Shown: positions 8,175-15,084 of the stretch, piece by piece
How positions within the stretch are numbered: position 1 is the stretch's first letter
Layout: each line of letters begins with the position of its first letter
Source: an uncultured Pseudobutyrivibrio sp.
Lineage (GTDB): Bacteria > Bacillota > Clostridia > Lachnospirales > Lachnospiraceae
DNA length: 60,511 bases
Assembly: GCA_946403965.1 (NCBI GenBank)
Contig: CAMJBT010000012.1
Location: forward strand, 1-60,511
Direction: 5' to 3'
Notes under the pieces: generated by a model
The model's database searches: none
Told to the model about the DNA's origin: nothing
The model's input: only the letters and a program-made list of their open reading frames with translations
Translations under genes and position numbers: made by a program

Positions 8175-9989
8175 TTTTACATCTCCTTTCTCTTTTAATG
8201 GTAATCCGCTATTAATGGTGGCTATCGGCAGATTAACACACTGGGTAAGTTTTCTTCGCAACGATGAGTTACCAGTAAATATCTTAATCTCAATGTCATT
8301 GTCATATACATTCTTAAGCATTGTAGGATCACCATCGTAAATATAATGAAGATGAATGCCTTGACCTGACTTACTCAATTCTGCATATGTTGGCGGAAAC
8401 TTGTTAGCAGCTTCCATATTCAAATATAAACTCTTTTCACCTGTCTCAGGGTCTTTAATATCAAAGTCTATTACAATATGATTCAGTGGTAACTGAACAT
8501 AATGAAGTAAACCAGTTTCTAAAGAACTTAATTTTGTTTTAACTTTTTCCCATCGAAGAAATGGTAGACCCTGATTATTAGCATATTGTGCAGGACAATC
8601 CTCACATAAAATATCAAAATTGCTATTTTCAACTTTTTCAAACTTTAACCAAGTTTCTAACTTTTCTTTTACTTTTTCAAATATAATTCCAATCTTCCTA
8701 AATCTAAAACCCGAATAATAATTTTTAAGTCTCTTATCATCTCTGATAGTATCTGCTGAGAACTTATCAAAATAGTCTTTTAATTCTAACTTAAATCTGA
8801 TCTTATTAAAAGTATATTTCATATCAGATAATTCACAATATCTTTTATAACAATCCCACGCATCAACTAACTTACATCCATTATTTTCATCAAGAAATTC
8901 TGTATAACAATCTTCAACAAAATTATACATATCATTAGTTGCTCTAATCATTTTAACAGGATAATATTTATTATAATATTTTGGATCTTCTTTAAATACT
9001 TGTAAACACTTATTAGCTATACGTCCATACTCGAATGGCATATGATACATAATATCATCATACTCATCTCTTTCAAAAGTGTTACCTGTAGGCTCGATAT
9101 CAATAACTCTTCTTAATAAACCTGATCTAGCATCAGTAATCTTAACTTCTCTATTAGCACCAGCAAATATCATTGTTCTGAACTTAGCCTGATACAATTT
9201 TTTATGCTTCTCATTAACTGTTAATGTTTCGTGAGATATAATACTATTTAATCTGGCATTCTCAGTAATATGATCTAACTCAACATCATCCTGAATAGCT
9301 ATCAAAGGATTATCGCTAAGCGTCTCTAACGCAAAATCTTTACCCATACCAATCGACTCAATATTTATAGACGATGTATATCCTCTAAACATTTCATTAA
9401 TGATTCCCAAAATAGTAGATTTACCTGTACCAGCATCGCCAACAAATATAAAGAACTTCTGAAGATTAACTGATTCGCCTGCTATAACTGCACCTATCGC
9501 ATATTCTATTTTTCGGCGCTCCTCAGGAGAGTATAGACGATCAAGTAATTTGTTCCAATAAATAGGTTCTTCTTTCTCTAATGAGTAAGGAAGTTTAAAG
9601 GTGGCATAATCTTCTTTCTTGGTTACATCATTTTTAAATATAATTTTACCATCTAGCCATTTGTAATAATCATTAGAGTTATTCTTATACCATTTGATAA
9701 ATTCATCAATACCTTTTGATAGCGATGAACTTAAATTTTTAACATTAACTTCACATCCTGCATACATAGGATTATTCTTCAACTTTTCTGCATAAGAATA
9801 TAATTCTTTATCAATTAACCTTATAGCATCACCACGGTCTTTAGACCATAAACCTTGTTCTTCATCCCAGACTGCATAGAAGCCTCCACCTTTTATCATA
9901 ATGTCTTTAAACCCGTACATACGATAAGAAGCTTCTACTCTTACTTTTCTGTTAGATATTACAACTTCTTTTGGCTCGAAAAAATCCAC
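5988..9989 (-). CDS. fused SF3 helicase - archaeo-eukaryotic primase - family B DNA polymerase
   Basis: One open frame of 1333 residues. Residues 1-430 are a D5-like SF3 helicase: Walker A GDAGTGKS (184-191), IAIQDDVEL, and the arginine-rich SGLLRRVI. Residues 450-600 look like an archaeo-eukaryotic primase: IDFDIKD (D508, D510), SGQGIHLHY (H546), then IEIKIF. Residues 700-1333 are a family B DNA polymerase: exonuclease FDVEVFPN (D713, E715), FNNRRYDN, YCKNDV; motif A LLDVASMHPHS (D984), motif B KTVINSVYGL, motif C HIKTDSIK (D1111). Helicase-before-primase is the reverse of the usual order. An internal ribosome site at residue 606 separates polymerase from the rest. Motif C has K where DTD has its first aspartate; the metal-binding second aspartate is kept. 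Confidence 0.85.
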   Translation of the reverse strand: MDFFEPKEVVISNRKVRVEASYRMYGFKDIMIKGGGFYAVWDEEQGLWSKDRGDAIRLIDKELYSYAEKLKNNPMYAGCEVNVKNLSSSLSKGIDEFIKWYKNNSNDYYKWLDGKIIFKNDVTKKEDYATFKLPYSLEKEEPIYWNKLLDRLYSPEERRKIEYAIGAVIAGESVNLQKFFIFVGDAGTGKSTILGIINEMFRGYTSSINIESIGMGKDFALETLSDNPLIAIQDDVELDHITENARLNSIISHETLTVNEKHKKLYQAKFRTMIFAGANREVKITDARSGLLRRVIDIEPTGNTFERDEYDDIMYHMPFEYGRIANKCLQVFKEDPKYYNKYYPVKMIRATNDMYNFVEDCYTEFLDENNGCKLVDAWDCYKRYCELSDMKYTFNKIRFKLELKDYFDKFSADTIRDDKRLKNYYSGFRFRKIGIIFEKVKEKLETWLKFEKVENSNFDILCEDCPAQYANNQGLPFLRWEKVKTKLSSLETGLLHYVQLPLNHIVIDFDIKDPETGEKSLYLNMEAANKFPPTYAELSKSGQGIHLHYIYDGDPTMLKNVYDNDIEIKIFTGNSSLRRKLTQCVNLPIATINSGLPLKEKGDVKMVSDFVVSNEKALRTMIMKNLAKEYHPGTKPSVDYIYKLLEDAYKEGVDYDVSDLRPKVLAFASNSSNHAEYCVGLVSKMHFYQDIDSVIDNNSGPEYKDDDPMVIFDVEVFPNLFVLCYKTYGKDDMVGLINPSPKTIEEFCKKKLVGFNNRRYDNHICYGRILGYSEEQLFKLSQRIINNEPKATFLNAYNLSYTDIYDFSSAMNKKSLKKWEIELGINHLENNLPWDQPVPEELWDQVVEYCKNDVMSTEVVFNHLKGDYLARIILADIDGMTPNNSTNQHSTKIIFGDNKHPQDEFCYRDLSKPVTYLEPEVSDFLWEKFPYMMKWWSENTDSLLPYFPGYSFENGKSVYKGIEVGEGGYVYAEPGMYGLVGLLDVASMHPHSGMAECIFGPRFTRRFAELIEGRIAIKRKDWDELNDILDGKLTKYIAMIDSGEISSKDLSNALKTVINSVYGLTSANFDNPFRDSRNKDNIIAKRGALFMVDLAEEVRKRGYTVAHIKTDSIKIPDIDQDIVDFVMEFGARYGYEFEWEATYDKMCLVNDAVYIARYRESDGSAGEWTATGAEFAEPFIFKSLFSKEELTLSDYAQTKSVKSALYLDMNEDMPDGEHNYVFVGKVGSFLPILPGKGGGVLLRDQNGKMYSAEGAKGYRWLETSVVENLNMEKDIDISYYAVMADKAVAHIEEFGEFSWLVDPKPYEGVPWSKMLNVNVPDGVDEEIPFPEAV

Positions 9990-10021
9990 ATATGTTACCT
10001 CCTTTGTTTATTTTTGTTGTA

Positions 10022-10135
10022 ATAATTATTCACCCTATTCACCCTTTTTTATATATATTAAAACTTTATATATTTACAATTAAATATAAAAAAAGTTTAA
10101 AAGCAAAAATTTTTCAGTTTTTAGGGTGAATCCCC
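10022..10135. other. very AT-rich segment with three ATTCACCCT boxes, origin or operator candidate
   Basis: Two direct copies of ATTCACCCT (10028-10036, 10037-10045) and one inverted copy (10123-10131) flank about 75 bp made almost only of A and T. It sits just upstream of the helicase-primase-polymerase gene. Iteron-like boxes next to an AT tract fit a replication origin; an operator controlling the polymerase gene is equally possible. Confidence 0.4.
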
Positions 10136-10141
10136 CGATTT

Positions 10142-10375
10142 TTAGCAGCTCTTATCTTCACAACTACAAAAATCGTTAGGGGAAATAGGGGAAATGGGGG
10201 AAGCCTCATTAGCCGGCTTTTTCTCGAAATAATCACCCACGTCTTTTACGGTCTTTCTAGCAAGTATTTCTTCAAGCTTAATACCCGCATCATTCTTTCC
10301 AGGCCTCATCAACCGATCAACGTAGTCGTGGAACTCCTTATTACCCTCGTACAGAAGCATATATTTGTCTATCAT
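10142..10375 (-). CDS. hypothetical protein upstream of the polymerase
   Basis: 77 residues from the ATG behind AAAGGAGG (spacing 5); the frame is open further upstream, but that part runs through a tRNA-like element and has no ribosome site. No known domain recognised. The C-terminal part has a repeated SPISPISPND stretch and ends CSCEDKSC, which could bind a metal. It is first in the replication cluster, downstream of the tRNA-like RNA. Confidence 0.6.
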   Translation of the reverse strand: MIDKYMLLYEGNKEFHDYVDRLMRPGKNDAGIKLEEILARKTVKDVGDYFEKKPANEASPISPISPNDFCSCEDKSC

Positions 10376-10450
10376 GACACCCTCCTTTCGTCCATACATG
10401 TTCTTACAAATCCTTACCAATTCTCGACAACCAAACAAAAAATATAAAGA

Positions 10451-10518
10451 GTCATACCGATGGATTCGAACCACCCCTTCATAGATCTCTCTATGCCGTG
10501 CACCAAGCACCAATATAC
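10451..10518 (-). tRNA. tRNA-like cloverleaf, non-canonical or degenerate tRNA
   Basis: The minus strand has a standard T arm (5-bp stem, TTCGAAT loop, 10459-10475), a 4-nt variable region, a 5-bp CATAG/CTATG anticodon-like stem with a 6-nt loop AGAGAT, a 4-bp GTGC/GCAC D-like stem with a 5-nt loop containing GG, and a 7-bp acceptor (GTATATT against GGTATGA, several G-U pairs and one mismatch). The short anticodon loop and short D loop argue against a normal tRNA. Its 5' end falls where the upstream promoter-like element would start a transcript. No CCA is encoded. Confidence 0.35.
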
Positions 10519-10521
10519 TCT

Positions 10522-10541
10522 CATTATATCAAATGAAAAAA
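10522..10541 (-). promoter_or_regulatory. phage promoter-like element before the tRNA-like RNA
   Basis: Reads TTTTTTCATTTGATATAATG. A TATAAT box lies 4 nt upstream of the tRNA-like structure, so the RNA would begin almost exactly at its acceptor stem. The CAC box is degenerate (CAT). Confidence 0.6.
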
Positions 10542-10544
10542 CAC

Positions 10545-10585
10545 CTTTTCAAAAACAAAAAGAGATGAGGCATTTAGTCCTCATC
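10545..10585 (-). terminator. rho-independent terminator after the 33-residue gene
   Basis: GATGAGG/CCTCATC stem overlapping the stop codon, followed by TCTTTTTGTTTTTG. It precedes the promoter-like element at 10522. Confidence 0.7.
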
Positions 10586-10675
10586 GTCTTTACCATTCAG
10601 ATACTCATCCATCTCAGACAAATACGCCCAAGAGAATAATATCCAAGTGGCAAATAAAATAATTCCAAATACCAT
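10574..10675 (-). CDS. 33-residue predicted membrane peptide
   Basis: Starts with ATG behind GAGAAGGAGG and ends in the stem of a terminator. The sequence is a hydrophobic helix (VFGIILFATWILFSWAYL) followed by an acidic tail ending KDDED, so probably a single-pass membrane peptide. It has its own promoter-like element and terminator, the monocistronic cassette layout of the island to its right. Function unknown; a role in membrane targeting or superinfection exclusion is speculation. Confidence 0.65.
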   Translation of the reverse strand: MVFGIILFATWILFSWAYLSEMDEYLNGKDDED

Positions 10676-10692
10676 CTCTTTTTCCTCCTTCT

Positions 10693-10712
10693 CATTAGAA
10701 GGGGTGAAAAAA
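10693..10712 (-). promoter_or_regulatory. phage promoter-like element, variant
   Basis: TTTTTTCAC then CCCTTCTAATG; the second box (TCTAATG) departs from TATAATG. It lies only about 18 bp before the start of the 33-residue gene and directly follows a hairpin. Confidence 0.5.
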
Positions 10713-10713
10713 G

Positions 10714-10735
10714 CTTATAGGAGCTGTTGCCCCTA
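10714..10735 (-). terminator. terminator hairpin after the 56-residue gene
   Basis: TAGGGG/CTCCTA stem (one G-U pair) followed by TAAGCTTTTTTCAC, so the U-run is shared with the next promoter-like element. Confidence 0.6.
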
Positions 10736-10903
10736 CTTGCTTTCAATAAATAGTACCGGTATACGATAGGTTTTATTGATACTTGCTTTTTCGATACGTC
10801 CTAAGTTATACTTATGTTTAATTCTAATAAGTTCTTCTAAAACTTCATTCTCATTAAAATAATCATAACCTACGAATGTACCATTATACATAATCTGCAT
10901 CAT
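10733..10903 (-). CDS. small hypothetical protein
   Basis: 56 residues from the second ATG, placed behind GGAGG with good spacing. Likely an alpha/beta soluble protein (YNGTFVGYDYF, then a basic helix). No family recognised. It has its own promoter-like element and terminator. Confidence 0.6.
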   Translation of the reverse strand: MMQIMYNGTFVGYDYFNENEVLEELIRIKHKYNLGRIEKASINKTYRIPVLFIESK

Positions 10904-10943
10904 AATAAATACCTCCATATAAATTGTTTACGAAACTATTTCT

Positions 10944-10962
10944 CATTATATGAAGTGAAAAA
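10944..10962 (-). promoter_or_regulatory. phage promoter-like element
   Basis: TTTTTCAC-TTCA-TATAATG form. The leader that follows contains GTAAACAATTTATA just before the ribosome site, a sequence shared with several other leaders in this island. Confidence 0.65.
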
Positions 10963-10999
10963 GTTTTCAATACTACACTTACTACGTAAGATGTTATTT

Positions 11000-11506
11000 T
11001 CAATACGCATAATTCTCGTTCCACCACCACGAAGCCTGCATCCACATATGTACCTCGTTTAGATGGTCTTGTTTTTCTTCAAATGAAAATATATTACCCT
11101 TTCCATAGTCATCATACTCGCCATCAATCCAATCATCCAAAATATCTCTAACTTCATCCTCATCAAACTCTTCATGAAAAATATCAAGGGATGTTAACAT
11201 CACTTCTACCAACTCTTCAACAGAGATATCCTCGTCTCCAAACATATCTCTAACAAGTCTAAACGCAAATCCAACAAAGAACTCCAACATAGTACATTCG
11301 TTCCCTTCAAGTGAAGAATATAAACTAGGATCACTACGCTCGTCATCAAATTCTCTACGCATAGCCAAACCGTCGTACATACGATTCTTATCCATATCTA
11401 TTCTCCACTCAAAAGGGATAGAATGCAAATATAATGCTAATGACCTGTATTTATCGTCACTGAAGCCCTTTGTATAGAGGAATTCAAAGTAACGATTTTT
11501 CTTCAT
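11000..11506 (-). CDS. conserved phage hypothetical protein
   Basis: 168 residues. The SLALYLHSIPFEW...DMDKNRMYDGLAMRREF opening and the C-terminal HMWMQASWWWNENY are reminiscent of a widespread gut-phage family whose members carry LxxIPFxxxxxxDxNRxxDG and end in an aromatic-rich xMWYQxxxYL helix. Function unknown. The middle is acidic and helical. ATG overlaps the stop of the upstream gene (ATGA-type junction), so the two are coupled. Confidence 0.7.
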   Translation of the reverse strand: MKKNRYFEFLYTKGFSDDKYRSLALYLHSIPFEWRIDMDKNRMYDGLAMRREFDDERSDPSLYSSLEGNECTMLEFFVGFAFRLVRDMFGDEDISVEELVEVMLTSLDIFHEEFDEDEVRDILDDWIDGEYDDYGKGNIFSFEEKQDHLNEVHMWMQASWWWNENYAY

Positions 11507-11691
11507 TATTCAGTACTTACCTCCTTTATATCAATATTAGATATAAACTTTTTAAGATCTTCTACACAATCATTACATAAATGAGTAATTTGTTTGCAAT
11601 TATAGTCAAAAGATATCTCTACTAAATTAACATCGTCTTCTATTTTTATCTTCTTTCCACAGTGATCACAATAAAAATTAACTATTCTCAT
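11506..11691 (-). CDS. small zinc-ribbon-like protein
   Basis: 61 residues. Two cysteine pairs, CDHC near residue 8 and CNDC near residue 39, are spaced as in a treble-clef or zinc ribbon, so probably a small metal-binding adaptor. It overlaps its neighbours on both sides by a few bases. No specific family identified. Confidence 0.7.
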   Translation of the reverse strand: MRIVNFYCDHCGKKIKIEDDVNLVEISFDYNCKQITHLCNDCVEDLKKFISNIDIKEVSTE

Positions 11692-11969
11692 TCTTCATCC
11701 TCACTTTCTTCTTTTGCTGCATACAAAGAGCTCATTAAAGTGTTTGGGTCGTCAAAATCGTGCCGGAATTCAGTATTCGGAAAAATCTTTGTTGCAAGAT
11801 GATATAAGGCCAAATATAATTCACCTCTATCATCGTAGTCAGGAATAACAATTTCTCCATCATTAATCTCAAATTCAGGTGTATCTTCCGGCAATCTAAC
11901 ACCCAATGTCTCCAGCAAAATCTGAAATGCCTGAGCCTCATCTAAATTCATAGATACATTTACTTTCAT
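11688..11969 (-). CDS. hypothetical acidic protein
   Basis: 93 residues, pI low, no membrane segment. Predicted helix at NLDEAQAFQILLETLG, then beta strands, and an acidic tail ending EESEDEE. Ribosome site AGGAGGAAT precedes the ATG. It overlaps the zinc-ribbon gene by 4 bp. No function inferred. Confidence 0.65.
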   Translation of the reverse strand: MKVNVSMNLDEAQAFQILLETLGVRLPEDTPEFEINDGEIVIPDYDDRGELYLALYHLATKIFPNTEFRHDFDDPNTLMSSLYAAKEESEDEE

Positions 11970-11981
11970 TCCTTATTCCTC

Positions 11982-12254
11982 CTATTCAGATAATTTTATC
12001 TTGTCCGAGTAACAATGATATGATGCTCCATTCTTCATCAATGAACCACAATTACTACAATAATGACGGTTAATATCCGCTTTATAATTACAGCGCTTAC
12101 AAATATAAATGTTCTTCGGTTCCACCGAGTTTCCCGTGTAAGTAATTTCTTGCCATTCGGATTCACTTTCACGATTGCATCTACGCTCTGTCATATAAGC
12201 AGATGTAAGACTTGCAACAATTAACATAATTACTATTAACAACCATGTCGGCAT
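11982..12254 (-). CDS. membrane-anchored zinc-ribbon protein
   Basis: 90 residues from the ATG that follows AAAGGAGATGAAAAT; an earlier in-frame ATG lies inside that leader. An N-terminal membrane helix (WLLIVIMLIVASLTSAYM) is followed by a soluble domain with CKRCN and CSNCG, a rubredoxin-like or zinc-ribbon knuckle. Topology suggests the zinc domain is cytoplasmic or surface-held. One of many single-pass proteins in this island. Confidence 0.7.
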   Translation of the reverse strand: MPTWLLIVIMLIVASLTSAYMTERRCNRESESEWQEITYTGNSVEPKNIYICKRCNYKADINRHYCSNCGSLMKNGASYHCYSDKIKLSE

Positions 12255-12258
12255 ATTT

Positions 12259-12456
12259 TCATCTCCTTTCATTATCTGCTATGAATGCCAAACTTCTCGA
12301 TATATCGCACAATACCATAGTGATATTCAATAGGTGAGCATCCATTTTTCCAAGAGAATCAATATCCGTTTCTCCAAGTATTTCAATATTTTCTTTAACC
12401 GCTTCCAACACCTTACAATTCACTTCTTTTCTACTAATATCTTCTTCATTAGCCAT
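12259..12456 (-). CDS. small helical hypothetical protein
   Basis: 65 residues starting at MANEED, behind GGAGGGTTAAT. Almost entirely helical (VLEAVKENIEIL, LGKMDAHLLNITMVLCDISRSLAFI). Overlap of 2 bases or less with neighbours indicates an operon. Function unknown. Confidence 0.6.
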   Translation of the reverse strand: MANEEDISRKEVNCKVLEAVKENIEILGETDIDSLGKMDAHLLNITMVLCDISRSLAFIADNERR

Positions 12457-12457
12457 A

Positions 12458-12886
12458 TTAACCCTCCAATTCTTCAACAACTTCGACTTTTTCAGTATCT
12501 GTTACTTTTACAATAACATACTTACCTTTCGGAAAATCTATTTCCGAATGATGCTCCCTGAACCACGCCTTAATCCCTTCTTGAGAATGCTGATTATCAA
12601 ACGGAGTTACCATTTGAAAGTTACGAGTTTCATTTCTGAGCTCGTAGTGAACTCGAGTTCCTGAGAATACAATATCAGTTTTATCCTCCTCTAGATTTTT
12701 CACCGCAATGCCTAAAGCTTCACACAAATCTGAATCGCAAGGCTCTTGCTCTAGTGCCTTAATTGCATTATGCAATGCATCAATAGTCTTTTCGCCTTCA
12801 TTTTGATCGCATATCTTTTCGGATAAAAGGCGTTTCCAATGCTCTAAATGCTCGTTTAATGTTGCGATATTTTCTTCTTTAGTCAT
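12458..12886 (-). CDS. hypothetical two-part protein
   Basis: 142 residues. The N-terminal half is a helical, coiled-coil-like segment (HLEHWKRLLSEKI...TIDALHNAIKALEQE) of the kind common in small phage proteins. The C-terminal half is beta-rich (YVIVKVTDTEKVEVVEELEG). No catalytic motif. It lies in the 11-15.5 kb operon. Confidence 0.6.
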   Translation of the reverse strand: MTKEENIATLNEHLEHWKRLLSEKICDQNEGEKTIDALHNAIKALEQEPCDSDLCEALGIAVKNLEEDKTDIVFSGTRVHYELRNETRNFQMVTPFDNQHSQEGIKAWFREHHSEIDFPKGKYVIVKVTDTEKVEVVEELEG

Positions 12887-12890
12887 TCAA

Positions 12891-13202
12891 TCACCATCCA
12901 TTCTTTTTACACTCATAACAAAGTGCACCTTTTTTAATAGGCTTTCCACAAATATCACAATGCAACTTAGCTTTAGCCAGCTTTTCTTTCTTCTTTTTCT
13001 TCTCAGGTACAAATTGTACCTCTTCAAAATCCTGCCTTTTTTTCATTTCAAGCAGCCATTCGTAATACTCCTTCTTTTCAACCCATTCCTCACCTTCATC
13101 TGCTCTTCCGTTTTTATAACCCCAAACATACGAAGCAACCATAGTAATGAGCCATAATATTGTGATGATTATCAATTTGAATGTTAACGCACCAACATAC
13201 AT
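12891..13202 (-). CDS. membrane-anchored protein with C-terminal zinc knuckle
   Basis: 103 residues. N-terminal membrane helix (LIIITILWLITMVASYVWGY), a charged linker with lysine-rich KKKKKEKLAKAK, and a final CDICGKPIKKGALCYECKK two-cysteine-pair knuckle. It repeats the design of the gene at 11982-12254 (membrane helix plus zinc ribbon). Function unknown. Confidence 0.7.
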   Translation of the reverse strand: MYVGALTFKLIIITILWLITMVASYVWGYKNGRADEGEEWVEKKEYYEWLLEMKKRQDFEEVQFVPEKKKKKEKLAKAKLHCDICGKPIKKGALCYECKKNGW

Positions 13203-13204
13203 TA

Positions 13205-13540
13205 TTAAATATCCTCCTTTCTAATGTCTCTCATGGAATCGTACAGATCGTTTGGTTGACACCAATGACCGTACTTCTTGTAGTTTTCCTGGATCTGATC
13301 CCACAAAGCAGGACCGTTCAGCCTGTCAGATACAAAATATTGGAAATAGGAGGAATAAAAGAAATATCTAGCCTTGTCTTTAGCTGCTTGGATAATCACA
13401 GCCATACATAGCATATCCCAACCATGTTTCCAATAGAAATCTTGTTTGGGGAGTGTAGGCCCCTCCGATTTAGGAGCAGGCCCACCTCCACTTGTGACTC
13501 CGTATTTATTCCCCTTCGGGAATCGATGTCTTTCCGCCAT
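13205..13540 (-). CDS. hypothetical protein
   Basis: 111 residues from the ATG at 13540, which lies inside the end of the upstream gene in another frame. The first residues are basic, then a Gly/Pro-rich linker (TSGGGPAPKSEGP), then a helical aromatic domain (QDFYWKHGWDMLCMAVIIQAAKDKARYFFYSSYFQYF). Not clearly a membrane protein. No family recognised. Confidence 0.55.
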   Translation of the reverse strand: MAERHRFPKGNKYGVTSGGGPAPKSEGPTLPKQDFYWKHGWDMLCMAVIIQAAKDKARYFFYSSYFQYFVSDRLNGPALWDQIQENYKKYGHWCQPNDLYDSMRDIRKEDI

Positions 13541-14306
13541 ACCAAATCTCACCCCCGCATGCTGCATAACCCGCCAGATATACAAAGCTATCTCCACTAC
13601 CGCCACCGTTTCTGATACGAGCGATCTTCATAAGAGCCATCATCATTGCTACGTCTGTAGCATCTACAACAATTGACGACCGCTCTTTCTTCAAATAATC
13701 ATTCCACAGATCCGCAATAAGCTGGAAGTTACTCTCCGGTGTGCCATAGTCCTGTTCCCGCTGGCCACAGACACATTTTTTAGCCTGGTCAAGGATATCA
13801 GCACGGGTGTTTGTATGCCCGTCCTGATCAGACTGCATCTTAACCCATTTCTCATACCACTTATTGCAATTTTTCTGTGAATTCTGTAAAGCTTTATCAA
13901 GAATATCATAAGCCTTTTGACGAGCTAAATCCTTCTCTTCCAGATCATTGACTTTATCTTTAAGCTTCTTATTTTCCTCCTGCAATTTAGCAAATCTTTC
14001 AGATAAAGTATCATGTTCTTTTGACCAATAATAGGCGGCCTCCTTATCAAGCATATCTGCATGTTCGAGCTTTTTGATAGTTTCTTTTAGCTCCTTAATC
14101 TTCTGGTCCTTCTCCAAGACGGTAAACAGGCCGGCTTTCTTGCAACTCTGAAGAAGATCTGAACCTTCAAATTCAAACTCGAAAATATCATCGTCCGTAC
14201 TTGCTACGATGGTTAATTCACATTCTTCGCCCAGAGGATTATACTCGATTTCAAAACTAATATCCTTTACATTTTTGATGTTCTGTACGCTAGTGGCTTT
14301 TTTCAT
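13506..14306 (-). other. internal in-frame start giving the C-terminal 266 residues
   Basis: AGGAGG at 14315-14320 lies 8 nt upstream of the in-frame ATG at 14304-14306 (residue 116, MKKATSV). The junction sits between the cysteine cluster and the beta/coiled-coil part, suggesting either two fused genes or a fusion plus a free C-terminal product. Confidence 0.6.
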
Positions 14307-14651
14307 TTCATTGTCCTCCTTCTTATGATAGGTACTGGGTAAATATGTGGCGTTAAGAATAACACCAACCCTATCTGCTGCCTGATCTGCTATACGCTCT
14401 TCTTCCGTGTATTTGTATCTACACGGCTTCGGTACATCCCTCGTACAAATATCTCTTTTAATACAAAATTCACAATCTGCATGCATGGTGGCTTCCTCCA
14501 ATCTTTCTTTTAATGTTTTTACTTTAACCGGACCAATATAAATTGGCGGTGGTGGACTGTTAAAAAGATCATACTCAGTACTAATACCTCTTTCAATATA
14601 GTCATATACGATCTTAGCTATTTCACTAGAGTTGGTATTTATAATATTCAT
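13506..14651 (-). CDS. DUF6378-like protein with cysteine N-terminal domain and coiled coil
   Basis: 381 residues in one frame. Residues 1-115 carry a CEFCIKRDICTRDVPKPC cluster. Residues 190-265 are a long coiled coil. The C-terminal 105 residues resemble the DUF6378 phage domain: RADILDQAKKCV..REQDYGTPESNF, DATDVAMMMALMKIARI, DSFVYLAGYAACG. That domain is found in phage nucleotide or DNA metabolism neighbourhoods but has no proven function that I know. An internal ribosome site and ATG at residue 116 separate the cysteine domain from the rest. Confidence 0.7.
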   Translation of the reverse strand: MNIINTNSSEIAKIVYDYIERGISTEYDLFNSPPPPIYIGPVKVKTLKERLEEATMHADCEFCIKRDICTRDVPKPCRYKYTEEERIADQAADRVGVILNATYLPSTYHKKEDNEMKKATSVQNIKNVKDISFEIEYNPLGEECELTIVASTDDDIFEFEFEGSDLLQSCKKAGLFTVLEKDQKIKELKETIKKLEHADMLDKEAAYYWSKEHDTLSERFAKLQEENKKLKDKVNDLEEKDLARQKAYDILDKALQNSQKNCNKWYEKWVKMQSDQDGHTNTRADILDQAKKCVCGQREQDYGTPESNFQLIADLWNDYLKKERSSIVVDATDVAMMMALMKIARIRNGGGSGDSFVYLAGYAACGGEIWYGGKTSIPEGE

Positions 14652-15016
14652 CCATCCACCCCCTCTATCCAGTATACGTAGACGTAGTCACCCCATTCGC
14701 CTATCCAGTCCCAAGCACGGTCCATATCATTTCTAAAAATATCTATGGCCGTGCCATTCCTGAGTTTACGGTTACCACCAATGTCACGACATTCGAAGAA
14801 ACCAATGAACTCTCCGTCTACAGAATATAATACTGCTACATCTCCTAAATGGTCCCTGTTGCTAGCACAGATTCCCTCATACGGTACAGTCCCGTCAGCT
14901 GTTTTATTGCCTGTGGGGAGGTAACACGTACAACGTACTTTTTGAAGCTCTTCGCCAAATGGAGTTATAGGCATCCTACCAAGTAGATGAGCAACTGCCA
15001 GGATTTCAAATATCAT
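14648..15016 (-). CDS. 3D-domain protein
   Basis: 122 residues. CTCYLPTGNKTADGTVPYEG, GDVAVLY, ECRDIGG and GTAIDIFRNDMDRAWDWIG follow the order of the 3D domain (a double-psi barrel related to MltA/RlpA, named for conserved aspartates). Such proteins act on peptidoglycan in bacteria, but small phage copies without a signal peptide also occur among early genes, so a cell-wall role is not certain. The start overlaps the stop of the 23-residue ORF upstream. Confidence 0.7.
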   Translation of the reverse strand: MIFEILAVAHLLGRMPITPFGEELQKVRCTCYLPTGNKTADGTVPYEGICASNRDHLGDVAVLYSVDGEFIGFFECRDIGGNRKLRNGTAIDIFRNDMDRAWDWIGEWGDYVYVYWIEGVDG

Positions 15017-15084
15017 ACTTTTACCCCCATTCTTCCGAGGATCCAGCCAATGATAACTCCTGCTTTAAATATAAAGTTTTTCAT
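15013..15084 (-). CDS. 23-residue hydrophobic micro-ORF
   Basis: Starts in an ATGA overlap with the stop of the 69-residue gene, and its own TGA overlaps the next ATG (ATGATA). The product MKNFIFKAGVIIGWILGRMG is a single amphipathic or membrane helix. Overlap coupling at both ends argues that it is translated. Function unknown. Confidence 0.45.
   Translation of the reverse strand: MKNFIFKAGVIIGWILGRMGVKV

Noticed and set aside
10376..10513. Long version of the 10142 gene starting at 10513
   Set aside because: The upstream part runs through the tRNA-like element and lacks a ribosome site, whereas AAAGGAGG precedes the inner ATG at 10375.
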